In this document: positions 10,267 through 19,384 of the stretch, in pieces
How the letters are laid out: every line of letters starts with the position of its first letter
How positions within the stretch are numbered: the first letter of the stretch is position 1
Assembly (NCBI GenBank): GCA_026184775.1
Contig: JANCYW010000012.1
Span: 310,001 to 374,000 of the forward strand
From: Cyanidium caldarium
Taxonomy: Eukaryota; Rhodophyta; Bangiophyceae; Cyanidiales; Cyanidiaceae
Reading direction: 5' to 3'
DNA length: 64,000 nt
Notes under the pieces: model-generated
What the model was told of the DNA's origin: nothing
Databases searched by the model: none
What the model saw: only the letters and a program-made list of their open reading frames with translations
Translations under genes and position numbers: made by a program

Positions 10267-10360
10267 GACGCTCAGTTAGCGCCACAGTACCCTGAATGAA
10301 CTACGCCTCCTCACCGCGAGACCTCATTGGGGTGAATCGGTGCCCTTGACACCGGCGCGT

Positions 10361-10371
10361 CCCCCCCCCCC
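10361..10371. repeat. Homopolymer C11
   Basis: Run of 11 C between AUH and MCCA. It is outside coding sequence and is a likely spot for length polymorphism or sequencing error. Confidence 0.9.
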
Positions 10372-10552
10372 TGACTCCGATTCTGTGCCACCATCCCCCG
10401 CGCCCTCGAAGCGCGACGACGATCTCTCCCGGCCGCCAGCGACAGCACCGCTGATGCGAGCACACGCATTCCCTCCCGCAGACGCGCATTCTCGCTTTCA
10501 TTTGCGTTTACCAGTCAGTTTGCATCATCCGTTCACACCTAGCGCTCCCCGT

Positions 10553-13051
10553 CTATTCTCGTTGAGATTCGACCTGCTCCTCCTGCAGCACCACCACGTC
10601 GGCACCGGCGGGCACAAAGGCGCCCGGCGTCGCTAGCGTCACTTGCGATACGACGCCCGCGAACGGGGCGCGCATGGTATGCTCCATCTTCATCGCCTCT
10701 ATGGCGGCCACGGCGTCGCCAGCCTTGACGCGCTGACCGACTTGCACGAACAGCTCCAACAGGCGGCCCGGCATCGGACTCTGTATGTGTCCGCGGGGCG
10801 CTCGCGCGGCCGCGGTCTCCGCGGATACAGGCGCACGCTGGTGCATCACGCCCTCGACGGCGGCTTCTTCCGGTCGGCGCTTGGCGGCATAGCGCTGCCA
10901 GAAGAAGGATAGCGGCGAGTGCACCAAAAAGTGGCGCTGGTCCACCCGCACGCGCCACCGCGGCCGGATCTCGGCATCAGCATCAGGCAGATGCGCATCA
11001 GGCTCTACGGTCCAGCTGGTGGGCACTCGACTGGCCACACCGTCCAGCGCCACCCGTCCATCCGCCAGGGCAGTGATCGGGAAGGTGTAGGGTGCAGGTG
11101 GTGACGACGGCGGCGGTGCCTCGTCAACATCCACCGCTTCACAGGCGACCGCCCAAGTCATGGCACTGCCTCGAGCCGTCTCCGCCGCACCCTCAGCGGG
11201 CAGCTCGGCGTCCGTGTTTCGTTCCCGCCGCAGTCGAACGCGCCAGAAGGTCCCTCCCGCGCTCCTCCCCTCCCGTAGCGTATCCGCCGACGGTCTCTCT
11301 ACCTCCGAATAGAACGCAGTATACTCGCCGTGCCCGTCGTTGGCGAATCCGGTCAGCGCTCCGTGTCGCTCGGTCAACTGCTGCAGTACTCGCCACGCCG
11401 CGATACCGGCGTCTTGCTCCTGACGGCGGGTCGCAGCACCGACCGCAAGCGGTTCGCGCCTCTCCGCCTCTTGCCGCAAACGCTCTAGAATGCGCGGTAT
11501 ACGCTGCTCCAACCAGGTGGTGCACACGCCCTCGCGCTGACCCGGCATGCCGTGCCGAAACTCTTCATCCCGCAACACCGCCCGCACAAAGGCCGCATTG
11601 GTGGCGATGCCGCCTACCCGCATCCGCGACAGCGTCTCATCGAGGCGCTCGATGGCCGCCGCCCGCCCGCCCGCCCGCACAATCACTTTGGCGATCATGG
11701 GGTCGTAGTCGAGCGACACCTGATCACGTACCCGTACGCCCACATCCACCCGCACGTCCTCGTTTAACCAGACGCGTTCGGGCGGCTCCCCGCCCACCAG
11801 AAAGGTGTGAATGCGCCCGCTTTGCGGCAGGAACTGGCCCTGCGCGTCCACCGCCTCCGCGTAGATGCGCGCCTCGATGGCATGCGCCTGGACACCGGGC
11901 GCCACCGAGCGCAGCACCACATCCTCCTGACGGCGCACCGGCAGCGGTTCCCCGGCGGCTACCCGCAACTGCCACTCCACCAGATCCACATCGTGCAGAC
12001 AGTGCTCTTCATGGGGGGCTACCGGCGCTCGCATCGCCACCGACATCTCGGTCACCGGGTGCTCCACTTGGAGGCGCGTGTTCATCTCCATAAACCAAAA
12101 CTCGTCGTGCTCTGCATCCAACAGAAACTCCACCGTGCCCGCGCCGGTGTACTGGACGGCCTCCGCGGCCTGCACCGCAGCGCGACCCATGCGCTGCCGC
12201 AGTGACTCGGTCAGCGCCGGCCCCGGCGCCTCTTCGATGATCTTCTGATGGCGTCGTTGCACCGAGCAATCGCGCTCGTACAAATGCACCACTCGATACC
12301 GCTCTCCCTCATCGCCGCCGCCGCCGCCGCCACCGCCGCCGAACACTTGAAACTCCACATGTCGCGCCTGCTCCACGTAGCGCTCCAACAACATGGCATC
12401 GTCGCCAAAGGCGTACTTGGCTTCGCGGCGCGCCGACGCCAGCGCTGCGGCAAACTCGTCCTCTCTGCGCACGATGCGCATACCCTTGCCGCCGCCGCCA
12501 TACACCGGTTTGATGATCAGCGGGAAGCCGACCTGCCGCTGCGCCGCCTGCTGCAGCTCGCGCTCCGAGTCGCCGGGGCGCGCGTGATACCCCGGCACCA
12601 CCGGCACGCCGGCCGACTGCATGGTCTCCCGGGCGCGCGCTTTCTCGCCCATAATTTCCATGGCCTGCGGCGACGGCCCGCACCAGCGCAAATTCACCTC
12701 CTGCAGCGCCGCCGCAAACTCGGCGCGCTCCGACAGAAACCCCCACCCGGGATGCACCGCCACCCGTGCGTCGGCCTCGGCCTTGCCCAACGCACCCGCC
12801 AACCGCCGCCGAAAGCGCTGCGCCGCCTCACACACCCCGGCCACGTTCAGGTACGGCAGCGACGGGCTCGGCGGCAGCGCCACCGCATAGTGCGCCGCAT
12901 CGGTGGCCAGCGTGCCACCTCGCAGCTCCGCCTCGGTGCACGCCACCGCCGTCCACAGCCCGAGCTGCTTGGCGGTGCGTATCACCCGCAGTGCCGGATC
13001 GCCCCGGTTGGCCACAAACACCGCGTCCAGCGCTATTTTGGCCGCCCTCAT
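10553..13051 (-). CDS. MCCA: Methylcrotonoyl-CoA carboxylase alpha (biotin) subunit, mitochondrial
   Basis: Carries the biotin-carboxylase and biotin-carrier parts of the enzyme that carboxylates 3-methylcrotonyl-CoA in leucine breakdown. Visible are the FVANRG start of the BC domain, the ATP-grasp loop YGGGGKGM, ERDCSVQRRHQKIIEEAPGP, EMNTRLQVEHPVTEM, and a C-terminal biotin site EAMKMEHT (Lys at about 788). MCCB next door supports the MCC rather than PCC assignment. Two insertions are odd: a Gly run after QVFG, and about 15 residues between EHPVTEM and DLVEWQ. The first in-frame ATG (13051) gives 832 aa with no presequence. The frame stays open, basic and free of acidic residues up to a TGA near 13243, but without an ATG, so the true 5' end is uncertain (see findings). 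Confidence 0.92.
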   Translation of the reverse strand: MRAAKIALDAVFVANRGDPALRVIRTAKQLGLWTAVACTEAELRGGTLATDAAHYAVALPPSPSLPYLNVAGVCEAAQRFRRRLAGALGKAEADARVAVHPGWGFLSERAEFAAALQEVNLRWCGPSPQAMEIMGEKARARETMQSAGVPVVPGYHARPGDSERELQQAAQRQVGFPLIIKPVYGGGGKGMRIVRREDEFAAALASARREAKYAFGDDAMLLERYVEQARHVEFQVFGGGGGGGGGDEGERYRVVHLYERDCSVQRRHQKIIEEAPGPALTESLRQRMGRAAVQAAEAVQYTGAGTVEFLLDAEHDEFWFMEMNTRLQVEHPVTEMSVAMRAPVAPHEEHCLHDVDLVEWQLRVAAGEPLPVRRQEDVVLRSVAPGVQAHAIEARIYAEAVDAQGQFLPQSGRIHTFLVGGEPPERVWLNEDVRVDVGVRVRDQVSLDYDPMIAKVIVRAGGRAAAIERLDETLSRMRVGGIATNAAFVRAVLRDEEFRHGMPGQREGVCTTWLEQRIPRILERLRQEAERREPLAVGAATRRQEQDAGIAAWRVLQQLTERHGALTGFANDGHGEYTAFYSEVERPSADTLREGRSAGGTFWRVRLRRERNTDAELPAEGAAETARGSAMTWAVACEAVDVDEAPPPSSPPAPYTFPITALADGRVALDGVASRVPTSWTVEPDAHLPDADAEIRPRWRVRVDQRHFLVHSPLSFFWQRYAAKRRPEEAAVEGVMHQRAPVSAETAAARAPRGHIQSPMPGRLLELFVQVGQRVKAGDAVAAIEAMKMEHTMRAPFAGVVSQVTLATPGAFVPAGADVVVLQEEQVESQRE

Positions 13052-13450
13052 CCTCGTCCACGACCACCACCAGCGCAAACGTCGGCGTGCATGCGCATGT
13101 CCGGCGGGAGAGGCAACGCGACACGGCGCGCGACGGGTCGGGAGGCCGAGGCAACGGGTGCAGAGGCGCACGAGGCAGGGGGCACATACAAGATGGCGAT
13201 GAGGGCAGAGAAAGAGACAGGCAGGGGTGCGTGAGAGAGATCACGGGGACAGGTTCGTGTTTGGAACGAGGTGTCTTGTAGTGGACTGTTGCACTGGGAG
13301 GTAAACACGCTCTGCCCAACGGTCTCCACCTGTCTCTCTGTCTCTCTTCTGGACCACCACGTTTCGACCGGCCTGGTGCGTCTGTCTCGGAGGTTGTCCG
13401 GTGGGGACTCTCTCACGCTTGCAGTCGGTCGTTGTAGGCACTCGCTTCCC
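13052..13450. promoter_or_regulatory. Shared divergent region between MCCA and IVD
   Basis: 399 bp separate the first in-frame ATG of MCCA (13051, minus) from the ATG of IVD (13451, plus). The two head-to-head genes act in consecutive steps of leucine catabolism, so this is a candidate bidirectional promoter. Part of it is probably the MCCA 5' coding end. I see no clear TATA box or E2F site. Confidence 0.5.
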
Positions 13451-14920
13451 ATGTGGCGACCGCTTCTTCACCTCGCTCGTCGCGCGCCATCTGCCCACTC
13501 GCTCAACCACTACCTCGTGCACACGCGTCTGCCTCGCTCGTCCCTGGCACTCCGTCGACGAGTCCACTCCGAACCGCTCGCGGAGACATCCGCCTGGTGG
13601 GGCGCACCGGGCACGGTCTACTACGACGGCGCCAGCACGCACGCCGATTCGATACTCACGCACGAGCACGGCGCTCTGGATGAGACGCGCCGGGCGTTGC
13701 GGGATGCGGTGCGGCGGTTTGCGCACGACCACGTCGCGCCGTACGCGGCGCTCATCGACGCCAGCAACCGCTTCCCCCGCGAGCAGCTGTGGCCGCGCCT
13801 CGGTGAGCTCGGGGCGCTCGGCGTGACTGCGTCGCCGGAACACGGCGGGCTCGGGCTCGGCTACACCGAACACTGTCTGGTGATGGAGGAGCTGAGTCGC
13901 GCTTCGGCCAGCGTGGGTCTGTCGTACGGTGCGCACTCCAATTTATGCGTGCAGCAGATCGAGCGACACGGCACCGCCGAGCAGAAACAGGCGGTGCTGC
14001 CGCGGCTGTGCCGTGGCGAGTGGGTGGGCGCGCTGGCCATGAGCGAGACCGGCGCCGGCTCCGATGTGCTCGGTAGTATGCGCACGGTGGCGCGACGGGA
14101 GCGTGTGGCCAGCGCCACCGCCTCAGCGGTTTCCGAACGGTGGGTGCTGAACGGCGGAAAGATGTGGATCACCAACGGGCCGGACGCCGATGCGCTGGTG
14201 GTGTATGCGCGCACTCCGGAACTGGACATGGCCGACAAACCCGCCTTCACCGCGTTTCTGGTGTGTCCGCGCGCGTTGGACGGCGCCGACGCCGGTCGCA
14301 GCGGATACCGCGTCGCCCAGAAACTGCACAAGCTGGGCATGCGCGGCAGCAACACTTGCGAGCTGCTGTTCGAGGACGTGCGGCTGCCGGCGTCGGCGGT
14401 GCTGGGCGAGCCGGGCCGCGGCGCACACGTGCTCATGTCGGGGCTGGATTCGGAGCGGCTGGTGCTGAGCGCTGGCCCACTCGGCATCATGCAGGCGTGT
14501 CTGGATGTGGTGTTGCCGTACGTGGCGCAGCGGCAGCAGTTCGGGCGGCCTATCGGCGAACTGCCGCTGATGCAGGCCAAGCTGGCCGATATGTACGCTA
14601 CGCTGAGCAGCTCGCGCGCTCACACCTACACCGTGGCGCTGGCGCTGGACACGGCCATGCGGGAGAGCGGTGCATCCGGTGCCGCGCGCCTGCGCACTTA
14701 CCGCCGCGACTGCGCGGCGGTCATCCTGCAGAACGCCGAGCGGGCCACTCAGGTCGCCCTGCAGGCCATCCAAGCGCTCGGCGGCAACGGGTACGTCGAC
14801 GAGTATCCCGCCGGGCGGCTGCTCCGCGATGCCAAACTGTACGAGATCGGCGCGGGCACCAGCGAAGTGCGGCGCATCCTCATCGGCCGCGAGCTGTACG
14901 AGACCGTGCGAAGCTCGTGA
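13451..14920 (+). CDS. IVD: Isovaleryl-CoA dehydrogenase, mitochondrial
   Basis: Acyl-CoA dehydrogenase that oxidises isovaleryl-CoA to 3-methylcrotonyl-CoA and passes electrons to ETF. IVD-specific blocks are strong: GLSYGAHSNLCVQQIERHG, GALAMSETGAGSDV, WITNGPDADALVVYA, KLGMRGSNTCELLFEDV and YEIGAGTSEVRRILIGRELY. The catalytic Glu expected for IVD lies in MSGLDSERLVL at about residue 335. The ATG at 13451 gives 489 aa with a basic presequence (MWRPLLHLARRAPS) typical of mitochondria. The frame is open upstream to 13271, but that part looks untranslated. It corresponds to bacterial LiuA. Its 3' end is 46 bp from that of MCCB. Confidence 0.95.
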   Translation: MWRPLLHLARRAPSAHSLNHYLVHTRLPRSSLALRRRVHSEPLAETSAWWGAPGTVYYDGASTHADSILTHEHGALDETRRALRDAVRRFAHDHVAPYAALIDASNRFPREQLWPRLGELGALGVTASPEHGGLGLGYTEHCLVMEELSRASASVGLSYGAHSNLCVQQIERHGTAEQKQAVLPRLCRGEWVGALAMSETGAGSDVLGSMRTVARRERVASATASAVSERWVLNGGKMWITNGPDADALVVYARTPELDMADKPAFTAFLVCPRALDGADAGRSGYRVAQKLHKLGMRGSNTCELLFEDVRLPASAVLGEPGRGAHVLMSGLDSERLVLSAGPLGIMQACLDVVLPYVAQRQQFGRPIGELPLMQAKLADMYATLSSSRAHTYTVALALDTAMRESGASGAARLRTYRRDCAAVILQNAERATQVALQAIQALGGNGYVDEYPAGRLLRDAKLYEIGAGTSEVRRILIGRELYETVRSS

Positions 14921-14966
14921 ATGGAGGAGGAGACGAAACGGTGCATACCATAACCGACGGTGCATC

Positions 14967-15390
14967 TCACATCCGGAACACGCCATACCGTCCCGAGAGC
15001 GCCTCCTCCGCATCCTCTCGCCGTCGTCCTCTTCGCTCTCCCTCGTTCGCCACGCAGACCGACAGCGCCACCCCGAGCACGTCGCGCAACTCCTCCGGCA
15101 ACACCACCCCGTCATCCCACAAATGCGCGCTGGAGAACCAGGCGCTGCTCTCGCGCTCGTACTGCTGCACCATATCCACCGGACGGCCGCGCTCCGCCGC
15201 CGCCGCCGCCTGCACCTGACGCAACACCTGCGCCGCCTGCTCCCCGCCCATCACCCCGATGCGCGCGCTGGGCAGCATGAACAGAAAACGCGGCGCATAC
15301 GCCCGCCCGCACATGCCGTAATTGCCGGCGCCGTAACTGCCGCCGACGACCACGCTCAGTTTGGGCACCGTGGCGCACGCCACCGCGTTC

Positions 15391-15421
<31 letters not shown>

Positions 15422-16739
15422 CCCACTCGGCCTGTCTGCCTACCATGAAACCGACCACGTTGTGCAGGAAGAGCAGCGGCACGTGCCGCTGTTCACACAG
15501 CTGGATAAAGTGGGCGCCCTTCTTGGCCGACTCGCCGAACAACACGCCCTGGTTGGCCACGATGCCCACTGCGTGGCCGTGAAGGTGCGCCCACCCGGTC
15601 ACCAGCGTGCTGCCGTAGCGCGGTTTGAACTCGTCCAGCTGCGAGTCGTCCACCAGCCGCGCCACCACCTGATACATGTCGATGGGGGCAGTGCTGGTGC
15701 TGGAGGCGGATTCGGTCGCGGCCGCCGGCAATATACCGCGCAATTCCCACGGGTCATACCGCGGTGCCGGGTGCGACTCGGTGGCGCCCGTCGCTGCGGA
15801 TAGACCCTCGGTCCTGTCTCCATCCAAATCCCTCACCATGCGGCGCACCAGCGCCAGCGCTTCGGCGTCGTCGTTGGCAAAATGGTCCGCCACGCCGCTC
15901 TTCCCAGTGTGCACTTCGGCGCCGCCCAGTTCGTCGGCGGTGACCGTCTCACCGATGGCCGCCTTCACCAGCGGCGGGCCGCCCAGAAAGATCGACCCGG
16001 TGCCCTGCACGATGGCGGTCTCGTCGGCCATGGCGGGCACGTACGCGCCACCGGCCGTGCAGCTGCCCATCACCGCCGCCAGCTGCGCGATACCGTCGCG
16101 GCTCATGCGCGCCTGGTTGTAGAAAATGCGCCCGAAATGCTCCCGATCCGGGAACACTCGGTGCTGCAGCGGCAGGTACGCGCCGCCCGAGTCCACCAAA
16201 TACACACACGGCAGGCGGCAGGCGGAGGCGATCTCTTGCGCCCGCAGATGCTTCTTGACGGTCATGGGAAAGTAGGTGCCACCTTTGACGGTGGCGTCGT
16301 TGGCCACCACCATGCACCAGCGGCCGGCGATGCGCCCGACGCCGGCCACCAACGATGCCCCCGGCGGCAGGGCCTGCTCGCTAGCATCGTCGTCGGTGGC
16401 GATCATGTATTCGCCGGCGCCGGCCAGCGCAGCCACCTCGAGAAACGGCGAGCCCGGGTCCAGCAGCGCGGCGACGCGCTCGCGCGCCGATAGTTTGCCG
16501 CGGGACCGGTGGCGGGCGATAGCCTCAGCGCGTCCATCGCCTCCAGCTTTTCCGAGTAGACGACGGAGGTGATCCGCCAGTCGAGCGTACGCTTGTTGGT
16601 TGTGCTGGTATTCAGGTGCGTGGCGGTCCACCGCCGTGCCCACCGACGCGTACCGCAGGGGAGAGCGAGGGCGGGGCAGAGGAGAGGCGCGGCGAATCTG
16701 CAGAGGCGCGCCGAGGCGCAGAAGCCTCAGCGCCCTCAT
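14967..16739 (-). CDS. MCCB: Methylcrotonoyl-CoA carboxylase beta subunit, mitochondrial
   Basis: Carboxyltransferase subunit that moves CO2 from biotin to 3-methylcrotonyl-CoA. Typical MCCB motifs are [89 protein letters not shown] and, in the second half, [21 protein letters not shown] and GGEQAAQVL. The first ATG at 16739 yields 590 aa with an Arg/Leu-rich presequence ([12 protein letters not shown]) for mitochondrial import. A GTG two codons upstream is ignored. It corresponds to bacterial LiuB. Converges on IVD with a 46-bp gap, so the 3' UTRs probably overlap. Confidence 0.95.
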
Positions 16740-17086
16740 TCGCACTCCGCAGTGCTTGCTGGTCCTCTATACGTGAGTGTGCGTTGACGTCCTCGACTCG
16801 TTGCTGTGACGAGTTGTACCTCGCGACGTTGGTCGCTAGCGCGGTGCAAAAACCTCCCGCCCCCGCCAGATGTTCCGCTCCTCCCCTCCGTTTTGCGCTG
16901 ATCGATGACGACGAGGCCGAAGGCACGCGCGCGTGTGCGTGTGCGTGTCGATCGGTCGGCACGAGGGCTATGAGGGGGCGTGCTCAGAGATGAACACGGT
17001 GATCGAAGGCAACTGTGGAAAGTGCTGGCACGGACTTCTTCTCGGTGGCGCTTGGCTTCATCCCTTTACGCCTGTTGCAGTGCATA
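16740..17086. other. Intergenic region upstream of MCCB
   Basis: 347 bp between MCCB and the SAP-domain gene. A bZIP/CRE-like TGACGTC lies at 16785-16791, about 46 bp above the MCCB start. It was not seen in the other leucine-gene promoters. No gene is supported here. Confidence 0.4.
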
Positions 17087-18931
17087 TTATCCCTGGTTGG
17101 TGGGGCGGCGGGGGCGCGGCGACGATGACTGGGTGCGCGATGGACGATCGCGCACGGTCGTGGTCGATGTCGTCGGTGTCGCCTGCTCTTGACGGTTGTG
17201 CCACAGTGCTTGCGCTTGCTCGACGAGCTGCGCTTTGCGACCGCTGTGGGGCGCGCCGTGTTGCTTGAGGTAGATTTTGAGGTCGGATACGCGGAGGGCG
17301 CTCCACTTGCGGCGGGCAGCGGCATCGGCGATACGCTGCAGCAGATCGGGGTCGATGGGGGTGCGCTCGCGTTTGACGAGGCCATCGGCCGGTTGTACCA
17401 TTTTGGAGGGCACGGCGGCCTCGCCGCCTCGTGCGGCCATCTTGCGCGTCGGCGCACTAGCCTTGGGCGCGCCTGTGTGAACATCCGGCGGCGGCGGCGA
17501 CGACGACGACGACGACGATTGTTCGGGGGCATCGAGGCGTACCTCCGCTCGCGACGGCAGCAGCGGTTTGGTGCCCTTCCCTTTCACGGGCGTCTTGGAA
17601 TGGCGTTGCACGAGCGCGCCGAAGCCTTTGGGCACGTCGCGCGCTATAGGCGCTGCTTGCGGCGTTGGCGGCGATTTGGTCGGCCCCGGCCCGGCGCGCG
17701 TGGCCGCTCTCCATAGATGGTTGGCGGTCGCCGAAGTGAGCGTCGGTGTCGGCGATGACGTGTTGGGCGCCGCCGGTTGCACGTACGGGTTTCCGGGTAT
17801 CGGAGTGGCAGCACCCGATGACAGCTTTGTCGTCGACGCCGCCGCTCCGGTGGTCATGCGAGGCGCATCCGTCTGAGCGCTGGCGGGAGTAGATGGTGGC
17901 CCCTTCGGTGGCGACTCCATCATGTGGGGAATCGTCGGCGCTGTGCTCCGCATCTCCGGTTTGGCGCTTGCAGCGGCGGCAGGCGCAGCAGCTGCTGCTG
18001 CTCGCTTGCCGGCGACGGACGGTGCATTGCCCGCCTCCTTCGCTCTGGACGGCAATTCGCCGGTGCTCGGTACAGGCTTTTGGTTGCCCGGCAACGCGCT
18101 TCCACTCCCGGTGGCTGCTGCGCTTGCGGTGGCCGGCGGTTGGTACGATTTGGTCATCTGCGGTTTCATGCCAGGCGACTTGGCAGCGACGCCGTAAGAG
18201 ACGGTCCCCTCGCCGGCAGTCGGGACGGAGTCGCGATCTTGCACCTGTCCCATCTGAACAGGCGTCTCAGCACTATCCAGCCTTGCCGTCGTCGCCGTCT
18301 CTGTCGTAAGGTTGCTCTTCGTCTCCACAACCTCGACCGTCGGCTTCTCCTCGTCGCGCGCGCTTCCCGGTTTGTCCACGCTGCCCATTTGGATTCCCGG
18401 CGCTGCCGTCGGCGTCTCCGGTTTCCCGGGCAACTCGCTGGCCACTGTCTCTCCGGCCGGCGGCAACGTCTCAGCAGGTACCTGAAACGATGCGGCGCGT
18501 TGCGCGGCCAGGCGCTCTTCCTCCAGAATTCGTGCCACCGCCTCCATATGCGAGCGGTCGTGCTGCGGCGAAGTCACGATGGCCCAGGTGTTGTCCAGCA
18601 CCGTCGAGGTCACGGGCGGCGCCGGCGGCAGTGGCTCCACCGGGGGCACTGGCGCCACATACGGTACCTGCTCCACTTGCTCGTCCATGGGTTGGGCCTG
18701 CGCGTCCCTCTGTCCTTCGAAACGCCGCTGCGCCTGCTCAAACATCCAACGCCGCCGCGCCGCGTTGCCGCCCAGCCACAGGCCGCCACTGCCGGCAATC
18801 TGCATGCGTAGCTCCGCGAGCCCCGTGGCCCCGTTCTGCGGTCCCACGCGTTGCTGCCACGCACGGCCGCCCCATCGCGACGCCCGCCCGTTCGACAACC
18901 CCCAGCCGCTATGCGTCACTACCACAAACAT
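17087..18931 (-). CDS. SAP-domain protein, probable nuclear/chromatin protein
   Basis: Not recognised as a named family. The only clear domain is a C-terminal SAP motif at about residues 542-581 (LRVSDLKIYLKQHGAPHSGRKAQLVE), a DNA-binding helix-turn-helix seen in chromatin and repair proteins. The N-terminus is Gly/Trp-rich (MFVVVTHSGWGLSN) with a short helical segment (MFEQAQRRFEGQRDAQAQ). Most of the middle is disordered Pro/Ala/Thr/Ser sequence. PKGFGALVQRHSKTPVKGKG and a Ser run encoded by a CGA repeat (about 17497-17518) precede the SAP domain. The ATG at 18931 gives 614 aa. Two E2F-type sites lie 26 and 106 bp upstream, which hints at S-phase expression. Confidence 0.75.
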   Translation of the reverse strand: MFVVVTHSGWGLSNGRASRWGGRAWQQRVGPQNGATGLAELRMQIAGSGGLWLGGNAARRRWMFEQAQRRFEGQRDAQAQPMDEQVEQVPYVAPVPPVEPLPPAPPVTSTVLDNTWAIVTSPQHDRSHMEAVARILEEERLAAQRAASFQVPAETLPPAGETVASELPGKPETPTAAPGIQMGSVDKPGSARDEEKPTVEVVETKSNLTTETATTARLDSAETPVQMGQVQDRDSVPTAGEGTVSYGVAAKSPGMKPQMTKSYQPPATASAAATGSGSALPGNQKPVPSTGELPSRAKEAGNAPSVAGKRAAAAAAPAAAASAKPEMRSTAPTIPHMMESPPKGPPSTPASAQTDAPRMTTGAAASTTKLSSGAATPIPGNPYVQPAAPNTSSPTPTLTSATANHLWRAATRAGPGPTKSPPTPQAAPIARDVPKGFGALVQRHSKTPVKGKGTKPLLPSRAEVRLDAPEQSSSSSSSPPPPDVHTGAPKASAPTRKMAARGGEAAVPSKMVQPADGLVKRERTPIDPDLLQRIADAAARRKWSALRVSDLKIYLKQHGAPHSGRKAQLVEQAQALWHNRQEQATPTTSTTTVRDRPSRTQSSSPRPRRPTNQG

Positions 18932-18956
18932 ATCTACAGGCGAATGAGTGTCGTGC

Positions 18957-18964
18957 CCGCCAAA
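18957..18964. promoter_or_regulatory. E2F-type site CCGCCAAA near the SAP gene start
   Basis: TTTGGCGG on the minus strand, 26 bp upstream of the ATG at 18931. It matches TTTSGCGS. Confidence 0.45.
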
Positions 18965-19036
18965 ACGCTCTCAGTAGCAGGCGCCGCGCCCAGCCAAAAG
19001 GCGTGGCCAATGCGAGTCGCCCGCGTACACGCCCGC

Positions 19037-19044
19037 GCGCCAAA
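19037..19044. promoter_or_regulatory. E2F-type site GCGCCAAA upstream of the SAP gene
   Basis: TTTGGCGC on the minus strand, about 106 bp upstream of the ATG at 18931, in the context GCGCGCCAAAA. It is the second site in the same promoter. Confidence 0.5.
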
Positions 19045-19384
19045 ATCGACACGAGTCGGATGCGCGGCCTCTCTGCGTGTCCGATTCGCGGTTTTTGCAC
19101 GATGCCCCAATTTCTTAGGGACGAACAAGGGACACCGACGAAGCGCAAGAAAATCTGCTGCCGAGACGCCGCGAGCACGTTGCGGAGCGTGCAACCACCA
19201 CGAAGCGGGTGGTGTGCCGCCCCGTCGACTGGACGGATCCGACCGTCCGATGACGCCGCAGAGACGGCACCTGATGCAGTGTTGGTAGAGCCGTCGGAAA
19301 CAGGTCCCCGTTTCTCCAGTTAGACTGACTCTGGTGGCTTGCGCCTCGGCACGCGCCGGCCAGCCGGCGGACCCTGCACCACCC

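Larger units (their letters stand above)
18932..19384. other. Divergent intergenic region with two E2F-type sites
   Basis: 453 bp between the SAP-domain gene (minus) and the small membrane protein gene (plus). Apart from the two E2F-like sites near the SAP-gene start, no feature is evident. Confidence 0.5.
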
